Assembly (NCBI GenBank): GCA_020912385.1
Contig: CP087210.1
Location: 2,356,001 to 2,420,000, forward strand
Origin: Neofusicoccum parvum
Taxonomy: Eukaryota; Ascomycota; Dothideomycetes; Botryosphaeriales; Botryosphaeriaceae
Length of the DNA: 64,000 nt
Reading direction: 5' to 3'
Part shown: positions 33,345 through 44,793 of the stretch, one piece after another
Position numbering within the stretch: the first letter of the stretch is position 1
Layout of the letters: every line of letters begins with the position of its first letter
Translations under genes and position numbers: made by a program
The notes under the pieces: model-generated
Told to the model about the DNA's origin: nothing
Database searches by the model: none
Seen by the model: the letters and a program-made list of their open reading frames with translations, nothing else

Positions 33345-33930
33345 GGTTGCAGGAGCGCAGAGCAACGGGCTTCGAGGACGCGGAGAAACAGAGTAGGGGC
33401 GAGGAGAGCCTGATTGGGAGGCGTGGAGTTGTCAAAGGGCTCAGCGGCGGTTGAAATGCAGCGCGGACAGCCACGCTCTTTGACCACTTTTTTTCCGGGA
33501 GCTGGGGCTTTGCTAAGGGCATTTGGCCGGCATCGCATTGGCTTAAGCAGCAATCACACCATCCGCGCTAGCAGACGAAACTGGGGTCGACGGCGAGCGA
33601 GGGCCGAGAGCTCGGCGGGAACAACTGCCCGTTTCCAGCGTATCCAGCGTTCCGCGCCCATTACTCAGAAAAATTTCACGCCCCGTGACGCGCGCGGCTG
33701 GGCCTGCAGGGCGGCGCGCGTGCGTTGCCGTAGGGCTGCCGATTCGCGGGAGCCCGGGCTGGGATGGCAGGGGCCCAACCCTCGAGGCCCGCTATCGCTA
33801 TCCGCTCCACGAGGCACGAGCGGAACATCATCACTGCCCGCGGCCAAGCACCCGACGCCCTCGAGACGCGCTCCACCCCGCCACCGCAGACCCGACGCTC
33901 TCTCATGTGCACTGCCGTCTCCGCGCCGAC
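33345..33930. promoter_or_regulatory. Divergent upstream region sulfite reductase/FAD synthase
   Basis: A 586-base shared upstream region. I looked for a Cbf1-type CACGTG and found none. The region is GC-rich. Co-regulation is plausible because flavin cofactor is needed by the sulfite reductase holoenzyme, but the sequence does not prove it. Confidence 0.4.
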
Positions 33931-34961
33931 ATGACCGCAGCCACGAACCATGTGCTGAAGCCGCAACCCCAGGACCCGCTGCTCCCTGATGCCCCGCTGC
34001 CGCTCGCCGACCTGTGCGCCCGCCTCGATGACCGCATCACCACCTTCCTCCGCGACGACTCGCTGGCGGATGCGCGTCTCCGCGCCGTCCAGGACCAGAC
34101 GCGCACCGCGCTGGGCGTGATCGAGGAGGCGCTGCAGCGCTACAGGTACGTCCGCAGCTCCCACGCGCATCCGGCCTCCCGCCGTTCCCGCCAGCTGTCA
34201 GTCTGAGACCTGTGTATATCCTAAGATGAACCTCGCTCCAGCAGCCTCGACGAGCTCTCGTTGTCGTACAACGGGGGCAAGGACTGCCTGGTCCTCCTTG
34301 TCCTGTACCTGTGCGCCCTGCACCGTCGCAGCACATCCACGGCGACCCCGCTGCCCAAGACTGTGGAGACCGTCTATATCCAGTCGTCCCACCCGTTCCC
34401 GGAGGTCGAGTCCTTCGTCGCCGAGTCTTCCGATGCCTACAATCTGACACTGAAGACCTACAACGCTCCTATGAAGGCAGCGTTTGAGTTGTACCTGCGC
34501 GACCAGCCTTCCGTCAAGGCCATATTCGTCGGCACGCGGCGCACCGACCCTCACGGCGAGCACTTAACGCATTTCGATCCCACTGACCACGGCTGGCCGA
34601 GCTTCATGCGCATACACCCAGTTATTGACTGGCACTATGTTGAGATTTGGACTGCAAGTTTGCCCTTCCCAAAGAAGAAACCCCACTCCCACACCGTGCC
34701 GCGAAACTAACTCCGCCGCAGTTCATTCGCCACCTCGGTATCCCATACTGCCAGCTCTACGACCAAGGCTACACCTCTCTCGGCGGCACGACCGACACTC
34801 ACCCCAACCCCGCTCTCCGCATCCCTTCGACCGAAGTAGACGGGGACCGCCAGGATGGAAAGTTTAGGCCTGCTTATGAACTTGTCGAGGATTACGAAGA
34901 GCGCTTAGGCCGTGACAAGGGTACCAATTCGAGAAAAGCAGCGCCCCAGCCCTCACCATGA
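33931..34961 (+). CDS. fad1: FAD synthase (FMN adenylyltransferase)
   Basis: Exons 33931-34145, 34245-34653 and 34722-34961 give 287 aa. The PAPS-reductase-like fold shows the P-loop LSYNGGKDCLVLL (about 78-90), then GTRRTDPHGEHLTHFDPTDHGWP and HPVIDWHYVEIW. The third exon gives TFIRHLGIPYCQLYDQGYTSLGGTTDTHPNP, typical of yeast Fad1. It makes FAD from FMN and ATP. Intron 2 starts GCAAGT rather than GT; only this GC-AG intron keeps frame and family sequence, and a CTAAC branch site precedes its acceptor. Intron 1 ends in a tandem CAGCAG, so one extra Ser is possible. Confidence 0.94.
34654..34721 (+). other. GC-AG intron of the FAD synthase gene
   Basis: The donor reads ACT|GCAAGT and the acceptor CCGCAG|TTC, with CTAAC 12 bases upstream of the acceptor region. 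The nearest GT (34658) would put the next exon out of frame. GC-AG introns are a known minor U2 class with exactly this strong donor context. Confidence 0.85.
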
Positions 34962-37348
34962 GTAGCATTGTACCTTAGAGATATCCTTCTTCAAGAGCGT
35001 GTGATTTGAGGCGTCAAAGGATGTATACACTATTTCGATTCAGAAGCCCATGATTGGAGTGGGTCGGAAGGAAGAGATGTCGAGAAGATGAGGAGCAAGT
35101 CCAGAGAGCAGTATTGTCAAGCATTAGAGCATGCACACGGCGCCATACGGAGATCACGGATTTGCGAATGAATGAAAGAATTGGATTGGCTTTTACTTGC
35201 ACCTATGAACTGTTTGAAGAAAGCAGGACACAAGTGATTCCGGGGCAACATGTTTACGACGTAAAACACGTCACTCTTAGATATTCTAAGATCTAAGATT
35301 TACTTTTTCCTCTTCCCCTCTCCACACTGACCGCCCGCGGTAACGGGCTGGGCTGCGGGAGAACCCGTCCGCACATAACGCCACCATGCCTGTCCTATAT
35401 TCCTTTTCCAGCCCACATCATCCCAACCGTCGCACCCGCCTTCGCCTCGCGAGGGAATCGTACGCCTCGGACCGCCCTGCGCACGCCCCGCCGCAGCGTC
35501 ACCCTCCGCCCCCTCCCATCTCCCCGGAAACAGTCCGCGTCGCTTCCAGAAAGGTATGACGAAGGGGAGGAAAAAAGCAAAGAAGACACATCAAAGATAA
35601 CAAGAGAACCAGCCTGCAGCCCGCAAATCAAATCTCCCCCTGGCCAACATCGTGCGCAAAGCAGGGCGGAAAAAGCACAACATACTTTTTCTCTTCCCCC
35701 CCTTCCGCAACGGCGTCTGCGTGAGCGCCGTCCGTCTTCCGTACATGATCTCATTCTCGAACGAAAAAGCAAGCTCACACCGCTCTTCTTTCCCTATGTA
35801 TAGCAAAAATGTTCCGCGTGTCGTCGGCGCGCCCCTCTCGCCAATCTTACGCGCCTCGCGCCCGCCGCGCTGGAACCCATGCGCGCGTGGGAGTAGAAAG
35901 AAGCAGAAAAGGAAACTCGGATCGGCAATTGAGGCGGCGGCGGCGGCGGTGGTGTAGAAAGGAAACGACTGATGAACTGATAGCAGCCCAACCGTAGAGT
36001 GCCATCACACCAAGTCGGCCGGCCAAACACCCGCCTCGCACTGCCCATTACCTACACACCACGCATCCGCATCCACCAATCATCCCTGCAACAACTCAGC
36101 TCGCCTCAATTCAGGGTCCATCCGAAAAAAGGAAGCGGGCACCGCGCCACCCACACGCCAGAAACGCCCTGACCACACCGCGGAACGCCTCACGCTTGTC
36201 AGTTTCCCATCGCACCAGTCCGGCGGATAATTGTCAGCGCCCGTCTGCTCCTCCTCGTGTAAGATTACCCTACGTAAACTATTTGGGGAAAGTTTTCAGC
36301 ATTCCATGTGGGGAAGTAAATTTGGACGATGACTGTGAGGCTTTGCCCCGACTTCGGACCGGCGGTGTGCAAGGGTTGTTCTTAGCCGCGCTGGCGCCCC
36401 CTCCCACAATTCATCAGCAACCAGTCTGGCCTGGTGGTTGGCCTGGGCGGCGGCTTCAACCTTTCGATGATATGACTGGCCCATGGCGCGCGTGGCGAAG
36501 GGTTCAGGTGATGTTCACACGAGATGCCGAATGGGCATGCCGAACATGCCGACTGTGCTCGTCATCCAAACGCCGATGCGCTCACTGTCTTCGCCATCAT
36601 TCTCAACGCATTCGCGCCCCTAGCCAATGTGATGAATCACGTTGACGTTGCACAATATCCTTGGCTGGTGACGCCTGCGGGCCATCAACGGCCCTCCTGC
36701 TGTCGTGATTTGGAACGAACGAGAACAATGGGCCAAGGACAGCCATGATGCAGAAGTGAGGCAAGAAGGTTGACGAACGCCGATTGTATTTGCTGAAACT
36801 ACCTCTCAACTAACCGGCTTGAGCCTCTGATTGCGAAAGATGTAATGTCAAAGCAAGCCGCCCAACTCGTCATCATCGTAGCCCGCGAGGGCAGAGTCAA
36901 TCTTTTTTTGCCCACCAACCGACAAAGGAACAGCAGAAGTCTGGTAAGTAAAAGCAAGGACACCACAGGGACGGCCTGGAAAAGGAAAATGCCTAACGTA
37001 ACAGAAGAAAAGAAAAGTAAGAGGAAAAAGAAACCAAAGATACAGACTTAAGATGGGGAAAGGTCCCAACATGGCAGCGGAAATGCGGTGCCACCCGACA
37101 AGCCGATGTGATTGTAACCGATTAGAAGGCTTGTCGGAGAAGTTTCCTTCCATATGTTGAACGATGCTGACGGCGTAAGTCATCCGTGGCCGTGACAATC
37201 GTGCGCGAAACGGCGGTAAAGATGTCCGGCTGGAGATGATCTGCAATGGGCTGGGAGACCAAAGCATGGTGGTCCAAAGGCTGCTGATGTACGATGTACA
37301 CTCATTGACAAGGCACGTTGCGCTGATAAGATGCAAGTGTTGAGGCAA
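34962..37348. other. Intergenic region between FAD1 and the RBMS-like gene
   Basis: 2.4 kb between convergent genes. It includes (GGC)5 at 35933-35947. A Lys-rich 68-codon frame (36845-37051) has no supporting feature and was not called. The right part is presumably the long 3' untranslated region of the RNA-binding protein gene. Confidence 0.5.
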
Positions 37349-39208
37349 TCACTCGCGGTCGCTAGGGGCATTGCTAGACGCCGACGAGTGGTCTCCGTGA
37401 GCGATGACAGGAGTGGCGGGGCGAGTCTTCTCGTCCTCGGACTCCACTGTCACCGAGGGAAGGTTGGTGCTGGTAGTCGTCTGGGAGAGCTGAGATGAGC
37501 GAGCCACCAAGTTGCGGAAGTTCCGGTCGTAACGCGGCGCATAGTTCTGCGAGTTGGAGCCGGCCAGGTAGTTTTCGAATTCGTTCGGAGCCTCCTTCTG
37601 GGCTGGCGTGAGTGCGCTGAGACGTTGCTGGGGAGCAACCAAGCCGTTCGGATTCGCAGCCCTGGACTGGAGGACGCCGTACTCGAACTCGGCAGCCCTG
37701 AACTGGCGAGCAGCGGCAGTCTGCTGCTTGAGGACCTTTTGTTCCTGAGTGTCGGCATACCGAATCTGGATGACGTGGTCTTCGCCGTCAGGGACAGCGA
37801 CAGGGGTGTTGTTGAACTTCTTGATGACATCTTCGCAGATATCGCGCGTCTCAAAACGAGCGAAGCCAACACCACGGCCATGACCGCCATTGTCGCGGAG
37901 AATCTTGCTGGAGCAGACCTTGTAAGGATGAAAGATGGACGTGAGCTCGGCTTCGTTGATGTGGCGAGGAATGTTCGAGACATAGAGATTGGTGTTGGCC
38001 TCGTCCGAGAACTTTTTGAGCTTGGCGTAGAAAGATTCCTTGGTAGGTCAGCAACGTGAGGACATCCATCAGCAAGTCATTCATACCCTTGCGAAGCTGA
38101 CTTCGTATCCAAGATAGTGGAAGCCACGGATGCAATTTTCAGCATCCTTGAAGTTGTAGTACTTGATGAATCCGTATCTGTGACAAGTAGTGTCAGCATC
38201 AGCACAATTTACGGGAAAAAGGCCGCAGGAGAACACGAACCCCTTGCATTGGTTACTCTTGACGTCAATGATGGACTTGCTGCTTTGGATATCTCCAAAG
38301 CGCATGCCCCATTGGTGAAGCATCTCATCCGTGGTCTCTGGAAGAAGGCCACGGATGTAGACATTCGTCTCACCATTCTTGTTCTCCAAGCTGCGGTCCA
38401 GAGGCTTGATGGGGGAGCTCGGAGCAGGGATGGCCTTAGGGATTGGCGGGTCTTTCGTAAGCTGCTCCTGGATTTCGCTCGGGATGGATGTGATCTGAGT
38501 AGGCGCCTTGCTCATCTGAGGGACGTAGAATGGGCCCAGGTGAGAAGGAGATGGGGTACCACTGCCCGGATAGATGGCGTTCGGAGATCCATTCATGTAC
38601 ACGCTCGGATGGTAAGCCGCGTTGTTGCCCGTGTACGGGGTGCCGGGAAGGTCCTGCTCCGTAGATGAGATGGAATCACGACGGGGAGTGACGAGCGAAG
38701 GTTCGGAAGAAGAGACGCGGGAGGCCCAGCTGCCATTCATAGGGCTGTTGTTGTCCATCATGTGGTGGCTGTACTGGAATGCAGTCTGGGGGACGTAGTG
38801 GCTCATCGGAGTCTGCACGCTCGGCGAGGGCAGGCCATGGTAGTTGTTGAGACCGGGAATCATCTGGTGTTGCTGGTATACCATCGTGTGCTGGCCGTGC
38901 TGCATCTGCGCCTGAAGAGGCACAGCTCCAAGCTCTGCGGATGAGGCTGGGACATGAGATCCCGGCTTAGCCGAGCCGAGAGACGGGTGCATATTCATGC
39001 CGGCGAATCCCTGGGTCAGTGCAGCCAGGTTCTGGTCTCCCACAAGTCCGTGGTATGGCAGCATGCCAGGATGTCCGGTGCTCAGGAACGAATGGCGCTG
39101 GGGCTGGTTCTGGTAAGTGCCGTACATGGCAGCGCGGTTGCCAAAGTTCGCCGCAGGGTTGCCGAAGTTGCGCTTGCGCTGAGACTCAATGTCGGTTATA
39201 GCAGCCAT
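37349..39208 (-). CDS. Two-RRM RNA-binding protein, RBMS/MSSP (Msa1) type
   Basis: Exons 39208-38241, 38177-38087 and 38038-37349 give 582 aa. RRM1 (about 280-352) has NVYIRGLLPETTDEML and, across intron 1, CKGYGFIKYYNF. RRM2 (about 365-440) has NLYVSNIPRHINEAEL and GVGFARFETRDICED. The pair resembles human RBMS/MSSP and fission yeast Msa1, which bind single-stranded A/U-rich RNA or DNA. The 275-residue N-terminal part is Gln/Met/His/Pro-rich and probably disordered; the C-terminal part after RRM2 is polar. Intron 1 uses a GTTCGT donor. The RNA target and process are unknown here. Confidence 0.88.
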
Positions 39209-42200
39209 GGTCGAAGACTAGGTGGTTTGGTCAGCGCGATACTCGTGATGCGGAACTGAAAGATGATGGGATGTTGTGGGGGTCGATGGGATTGGAGTGC
39301 GAGTGGGCAAGGTGAACTGAGGGGAGCTGTCGTACCGGTGCGAGGATTGGTTCTGTAAGTTGATAGGCAAGCTACCGTTGTCCGGCTGTGGGATTGACCT
39401 GCACCACGACCGTCACCATCTGGCCAAAGGGCTCGATGCACGAGGCCAGGAAGGGCAGAATGGGTGAATGGATGTTCGGCAGGACTCAGGTGTCGTAAGG
39501 AGCCGTGCATGGGTGGACGCGGGGAGGTGGCGAGCCGACTGGGAGGCCACGACAGGGCAGTAGAGACGTACCTGACGAAGATGTCTGATCGCTTGAAGAT
39601 GCGGGGAAGCGATTGCGAGCAAAAGCTGTCCCTGGGCGTCAGCGGAGAGCCCGGAAGCTGAGGATAGGCGGGGCGGGCGGCAAGAGCTCACTTGGTCTGG
39701 AAAGCTACAAAGAAATGCAGAGCTCTGAGGCGGATGGGCGGCGGCGGACGGTGTATGCAGGGAGGGAGAGGAAGAAGAGACAGGCGGCGGGTGAGGCACA
39801 AGATATACGGAGGCTGCTGCTGCGCGCTAGCGGCGAGTGAGGTGGGCGACGGTGGTTGTTCTGGAAGGAGGCAACGTCAGTAAGAGGCAGCGGCAGGTGC
39901 AGACGAACACGCGCCGCCGTCGCAACGCCCGCCGGTCCGTCCGCCGTCGGCAGCGACTGCGGAGGCTGGAGGCAGGAAGCACACGGCGATCTGGCGTGCT
40001 CGCTGTTTGGGCTGCGGTGGCCGCGCACCTTGACGCCTGGACGCTCTGAGTGGGATTGCGCCTGCCTGCGCCCCCTAAGGATAGTCCGAGGGAAAGCTGT
40101 CTCAATAGCGATGTCTGCGGAAGAGCACGCTGCCTTCGTGTCTTGCCTCGAGGGCGGAGTGCCACTTTAAATGCACGGCGGCAGTCTGTGCGAAGGGGCT
40201 GTAGTAGACGGACCAGGGTGCGATTTGAGGTGAGGCGGTTTCTTTTGCAGCTTGTACAGAGTCACTCAATGCGAACCACTCTCCAGCGCTCCCAACTGAG
40301 ACAGGAACAGCATGCAGGCGGCTGAAAAGGCCCTCGCCCCAGAGCTCGCCCGCTCGCTGCCCGCCGCGTCCCCCAGAGGCGCCAGAGCTACGTCCACTCG
40401 CCGCTGCAGACGGCGACGTTGGCTGCGCTTGACGGTGCGTCGGGCATGCGGATCGGCCCAGGTATGCCATGCTCCAAGCGTCCCGCAGCACGGCATCAGT
40501 TTATTTACGGCCCGTTTCATCTAGGAGGCCCTGTGTTTGCGCTCCATCAGCTTCTGTCGCAATACATGCCAATCTTGCCGGGAGCTCGTCCACAGTCACA
40601 TCACCGCCCTGCTCCGGGTTGGGATGGGGGCCGCCCGCTGTTTTGACGTCAGCTTCGCTGCGTGAAGCGCTGTCGTTACATCCAAATGGAAAGCCTCTTC
40701 CTTTAAGTCTGGAGGGTTCACCGCAGACACCAGCCCAGTCGGCGCACTCCCCAGCCCTGTGGATCTGCGAGATTCCCGCGGGAAGATGCACGCACGTTGC
40801 TTGCCAGTTCCCGGTCTGGAATCTTGTTTGTGCGTCTGTTTGTCATACATATACGTGTCTGCCCTCCTGGTATTTCAGCAGTGGCCTCGGCAGCCCCAGA
40901 ACCGGCCACCCTCATGACCACCTTCGACTCCGCCCGTGCCTGAGTGCCTGCCAGGAACCGCGCTCGCCGGGGAATCTCCGCAGCTCGGCCGGCGACAGAC
41001 GGCTACGTAAGTCGGCGGGACGCTGCAGGAAGCAAGGACGCTTCCGTATGCCGGCATCAAGGCTCTCGAGCCCCTCAGCAACCAGGCGTGTTGCTTGTTC
41101 GTGCAGCGGAGCCATCGTGAGGCTAAAGATACGTCGCAAGACATTGTTGCTAAAGCAGGAAACTTGAAATAACGACTCACCCGCGCCGGTGCAGACCCTG
41201 AGAGCCATTGGGTGTCACGCAGCTCCTGCCGTCCGCGTTTGTCAGCCCGCGAGCCTGGTTCGAGTGACGCGGAAGGCACAAGAAGATTCCCCTAGCTGGT
41301 GTGCGACGGCGTCTTGCTCTTTGAGGCCTCCCGTGCGGCTGGTGCTTCGTGGGCGCATACCACATGCGAGGGACGCCAAAAGCGTATCAGCTTCGGTAGC
41401 CCTCTGGAGCGCCAGCCCGCTTCTTGAAATCGTGCCTGTCCCGCGGAAGCGCTGCCGGGAGATGGCGCCCTCGATCGGATCTCATGCTGAGACGTGGCAG
41501 GCGGGTCTGCGGATCAGAGCGTCCGGGGAATTCACGATGCGCCTGCCGCCGTGCCTGTTCTCCTGACACCAGGTGAGATGGGACCTGTCACATCGTCCAG
41601 TTGCAGCGCGGTCCTTAACGCGCGCCCATATCGGCAATCTTGGCTGGTGTTACAACAGACGACGTAACAGGCGACCCCAGCGCAGTTGCTCGGGTGCGAT
41701 CGACGTGGGCGCGGGCGACTGCTGGGCTGGTAATCAGAGTTGTTTCTTGATCATCTGAGGTCCGTGGGGGCGTCGACCTGCATCCTGGATGCTGGGACCG
41801 ATCGCGCATCAAGGCTTAAGCACTCGCACGCAAAGGGGGCTTAACTTCTCGCTTCAATGCAGGAATTTTGTTCCGCGCGCGCCCCGGGTTTCACAGCTGT
41901 GCGGTCGGAAGCAGGCAGAGTTGTCCGAACGCCCTGATCAGGATGCCGGGAGCCGCCCGTCCCAAATTTCCCCTCCACGGCCAGTGGAGGCCGCTGCGGC
42001 ATGCCAGACTGCTGCTCTTGACCGCCGTTTCCCTGCCTCTTTTCTTTTGCTACCCGGGGAGCTGCCCCGGCCTCGGGCGCCCGCTTGCATGACGTTGCTG
42101 GCGCCGGCAGTCGCTGCGTCGCCTTAGGGAATTTGCATGCCGCTCTTGGCCCCCGTGACGTGACCCTGAATGCAGGAATGCGCTCTGGCGAGTACAAGGC

Positions 42201-42647
42201 AGCCGTGGCTGAAAGAGGGATCCGCTGCGGGGACGCTCGCCGATGGGATCTGGTGCGCCGTGCGATGACGGGAGAGGCTGCTGTGGAGCGGCTTCGATCT
42301 TGTGCGCGACCACGGGAGCGGCAGATGGCCGTCTGAAGACTCCAGGGTCCGCCACCGCTCTGTGGCTCTGGCCTTGATGCCGCTAGCCTTTCTTGGCCTG
42401 ATTTACGTCCAGGTCCGCCTCCTTGCCGTCGTCGACGCTGCTTCGAAGAGTTTTCTGTGCATTTCTCTATTTAATCGTACGCCAACACTGCCCACATTCG
42501 CAACTATGCACCGAGAGAATCCCAAAACAGAAATATGTCCACAGCGAACCCCCTCGGCAAGAAAAACAGTCATTGCACTCAGACACTAATCTGTCTAGGG
42601 CATGTCTTCGACGAATTCGGTCTAAAAAGCAATCTTCAAAGCCTCGC
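39209..42647. other. Long GC-rich intergenic/5' leader region
   Basis: 3.4 kb, no gene supported. The part next to 39209 should be the leader and promoter of the RNA-binding protein gene; the part near 42647 is the 3' flank of P450 reductase. Open frames up to 232 codons (40469-41167) exist but have the biased composition of GC-rich non-coding DNA. Confidence 0.5.
40644..40651. promoter_or_regulatory. CRE-like palindrome TGACGTCA
   Basis: Exact eight-base palindrome bound by CREB/ATF-type bZIP factors, about 1.4 kb upstream of the RBMS-like gene. About one such match is expected by chance per 65 kb, so function is uncertain. Confidence 0.25.
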
Positions 42648-44793
42648 CTACGACCAAACATCCTCCTGGTACTGATTCGATGCACGCATAGACTTCACAA
42701 TCTCCTCACCCTTGGATTCCGGCAGGCCACGCTGCTTGGAAATGATTTGGCCCAGAAGCTCGTTGACGGCACGGGCCATGTTCGCCGCATCGCCACAAAC
42801 GTAGAAGTATGCCTTCTGCTGCAGGAGTTGGTCGACGAGCTCGGCGTTCTCCTGGATCTTGTGCTGCACGTAGACTTTGCTGGGGCCCTCCCGGGAGAAA
42901 GCGGTGTGCATCTCGAACTTGTCGCCGAGGTCCTTCTTGTATTGCTACAGAACACGTTAGCGGGGTTGTAAGAAACCAATCATCTGGGGCTTGTTCACTG
43001 ACCTCCCACTCCTCCTGGTACAGGAAGTCTTCATCACTCCTGCGGCAGCCAAAGAAGAGCAGAGTCTTGCCGACATTCTCGCCAGCGGCAGCTTGCGCCG
43101 CACGCTCTTGAACGAATCCTCTGAAAGGGGCCACACCAGTACCGGGGCCGACCATGATGATGGGCTTGGACGGATCCGAGGGAAGCTTGAAGTTTGAGTG
43201 GCGGACATGGACCGGGACGTGGATACCATCGTACTTGTTGCGAGGCCCGGTAAGAGCGTAGTTCAAACCGTGAGGGTCAGGCTCAGCGACGCCATGCTGT
43301 TTCTGCTTGAGCGCAAGGAGATAGTTCGTGGTAACACCCTTGACGATGTGCGGCGCGCCAGCTTTCTCAACGGACTCGACAACGGCGGTAATAGAGATCT
43401 TATCCTTCTGGACGAGCGAAGACGAAGAGATGGAGTAGTAACGGGGCTGGATCTTGTGCAGGCCTTCGATCATGATGGAGAAAGGAACCTTGGACCACTG
43501 CTCGCCGTTCGACTGAAGTTCAAGCAGCTGCGCGATGTTCAGGTTGAGGTGAGCAACCTTCTCTTGAAAGTAGTCCTTGTCACCTCCAATCTTGGCCATT
43601 TCAGCCTTGATGGTGTCGTTGGGTGCAAACTGAGCCAGAGAAGACACGAACTGACGAGAGACCGGGGCGCAAATTTCCATGTGGTAACGGACAACAGCAT
43701 CGAAAGTCGTCGGGGCGGGGAAGGGAACTTTAGCGGTAGGATCGGTACCCTTGACGCTAATCACAGTGTCGCGCTTACTGCCTAGGCCGAGAATCTGAAG
43801 GAACCGATCGACCTCCTTACCCGGGTTGGTGGGCCAGACAGCAATGTGGTCGCCAGTAGTGTACGTCAGATTGGAGCCGCTGATATCAACCTCGAGGTGC
43901 AGACAGTTGCGTTCGCCGGCAGTGAAAATTTCCCGGGATTCAGCAATCGGTGCAATGTACGGGTTGTGTGCGTTGTAAGGTCCCTTGGACTGGCCTTCGA
44001 GGTGGTTCTTGTTCGGCTCGCCGAGGTAGACGGTGGCGTCCTGAGCGTTCAGTTCGGCCTTCTCCTCAACATCGAAGACAGGCTCGTACACGGCCTCGCG
44101 CTCTTCAAGTTGCATGGCCTCGGTCAGAGCAGCCCACATGGGCTCCTTCCAGGCAAGGAAATCCTCTTCCATGGTTCCAGCGCCATCGTCACCCTCGCCT
44201 GCAGCACCGATCCTGGTCGCGCCCAGCTTCGTAAACGCCTTGTCGACGTTGCGGACCATCGAGTTGTAGTGCTCATAGGTGTTGTTGCCCAGACCGAAAG
44301 CGACGTACTTGAGGTTCTTAAGGGGCTCGTCTGCCGGAGTTGCTCCCTCGCTGTAAGACGAATCCTCACTGGTGACGAATTCGTAGAACTCCACAGCGTT
44401 GTCAGTCGGCTCGCCCTCGCCGTAGGTTGCAAGCACGAAGACAGCGATCTTGTCCTCAGGGAAAGTGTCCAGGTTCTCGTAGTCGTAGTCTTCAAGATCG
44501 GCGACCATCGTCTTCAGGCCGAAACGAGAGGCGCCCTCCTTGGCCAGACGCGAGGCATAGTCCTCGGCGGTGCCGGTCTGAGATCCATAGAAGACCACGC
44601 AGTTCTTGCCCGTCTCGTCCATCTTCTCGATGATGTTCCTCGACTTGCCGGCCTTCGCGCCATTGGCGTGGGCGAGCGAGTTCGCATAGGGATCGGTCGG
44701 TTTGGCCCAGTACGTGCCCTTGGTGAAGTAGGCAACGGTGCCCACCAGGATGACGGCGAGCACCACGATGTCGAGCGTGTCCAGTTGCGCCAT
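42648..44793 (-). CDS. cprA: NADPH-cytochrome P450 reductase
   Basis: Exons 44793-43003 and 42944-42648 encode 695 aa. An N-terminal membrane anchor (about 7-24, LDIVVLAVILVGTVAYFT) precedes the flavodoxin-like domain with FYGSQTGTAEDYA (S71-E77), LATYGEGEPTDNAVEF and FGLGNNTYEHYN. The FAD part has YYSISSSS and the NADPH part has IIMVGPGTGVAPFRGF, LFFGCRRSDEDFLY and YVCGDAANMA. The protein ends QEDVWS with the conserved near-terminal Trp. It passes electrons from NADPH to microsomal P450s and to sterol enzymes. The single intron has a GTCAGT donor. The length equals yeast Ncp1 within a few residues. Confidence 0.96.

Noticed and set aside
36845..37051. Lys-rich 68-codon open frame
   Set aside because: Low-complexity A-rich sequence in a probable 3' untranslated region; no supporting feature.
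40469..41167. 232-codon open frame on the plus strand
   Set aside because: Ser/Pro/Arg/Cys-rich translation typical of GC-rich non-coding DNA; overlapping frames in other phases are equally open.
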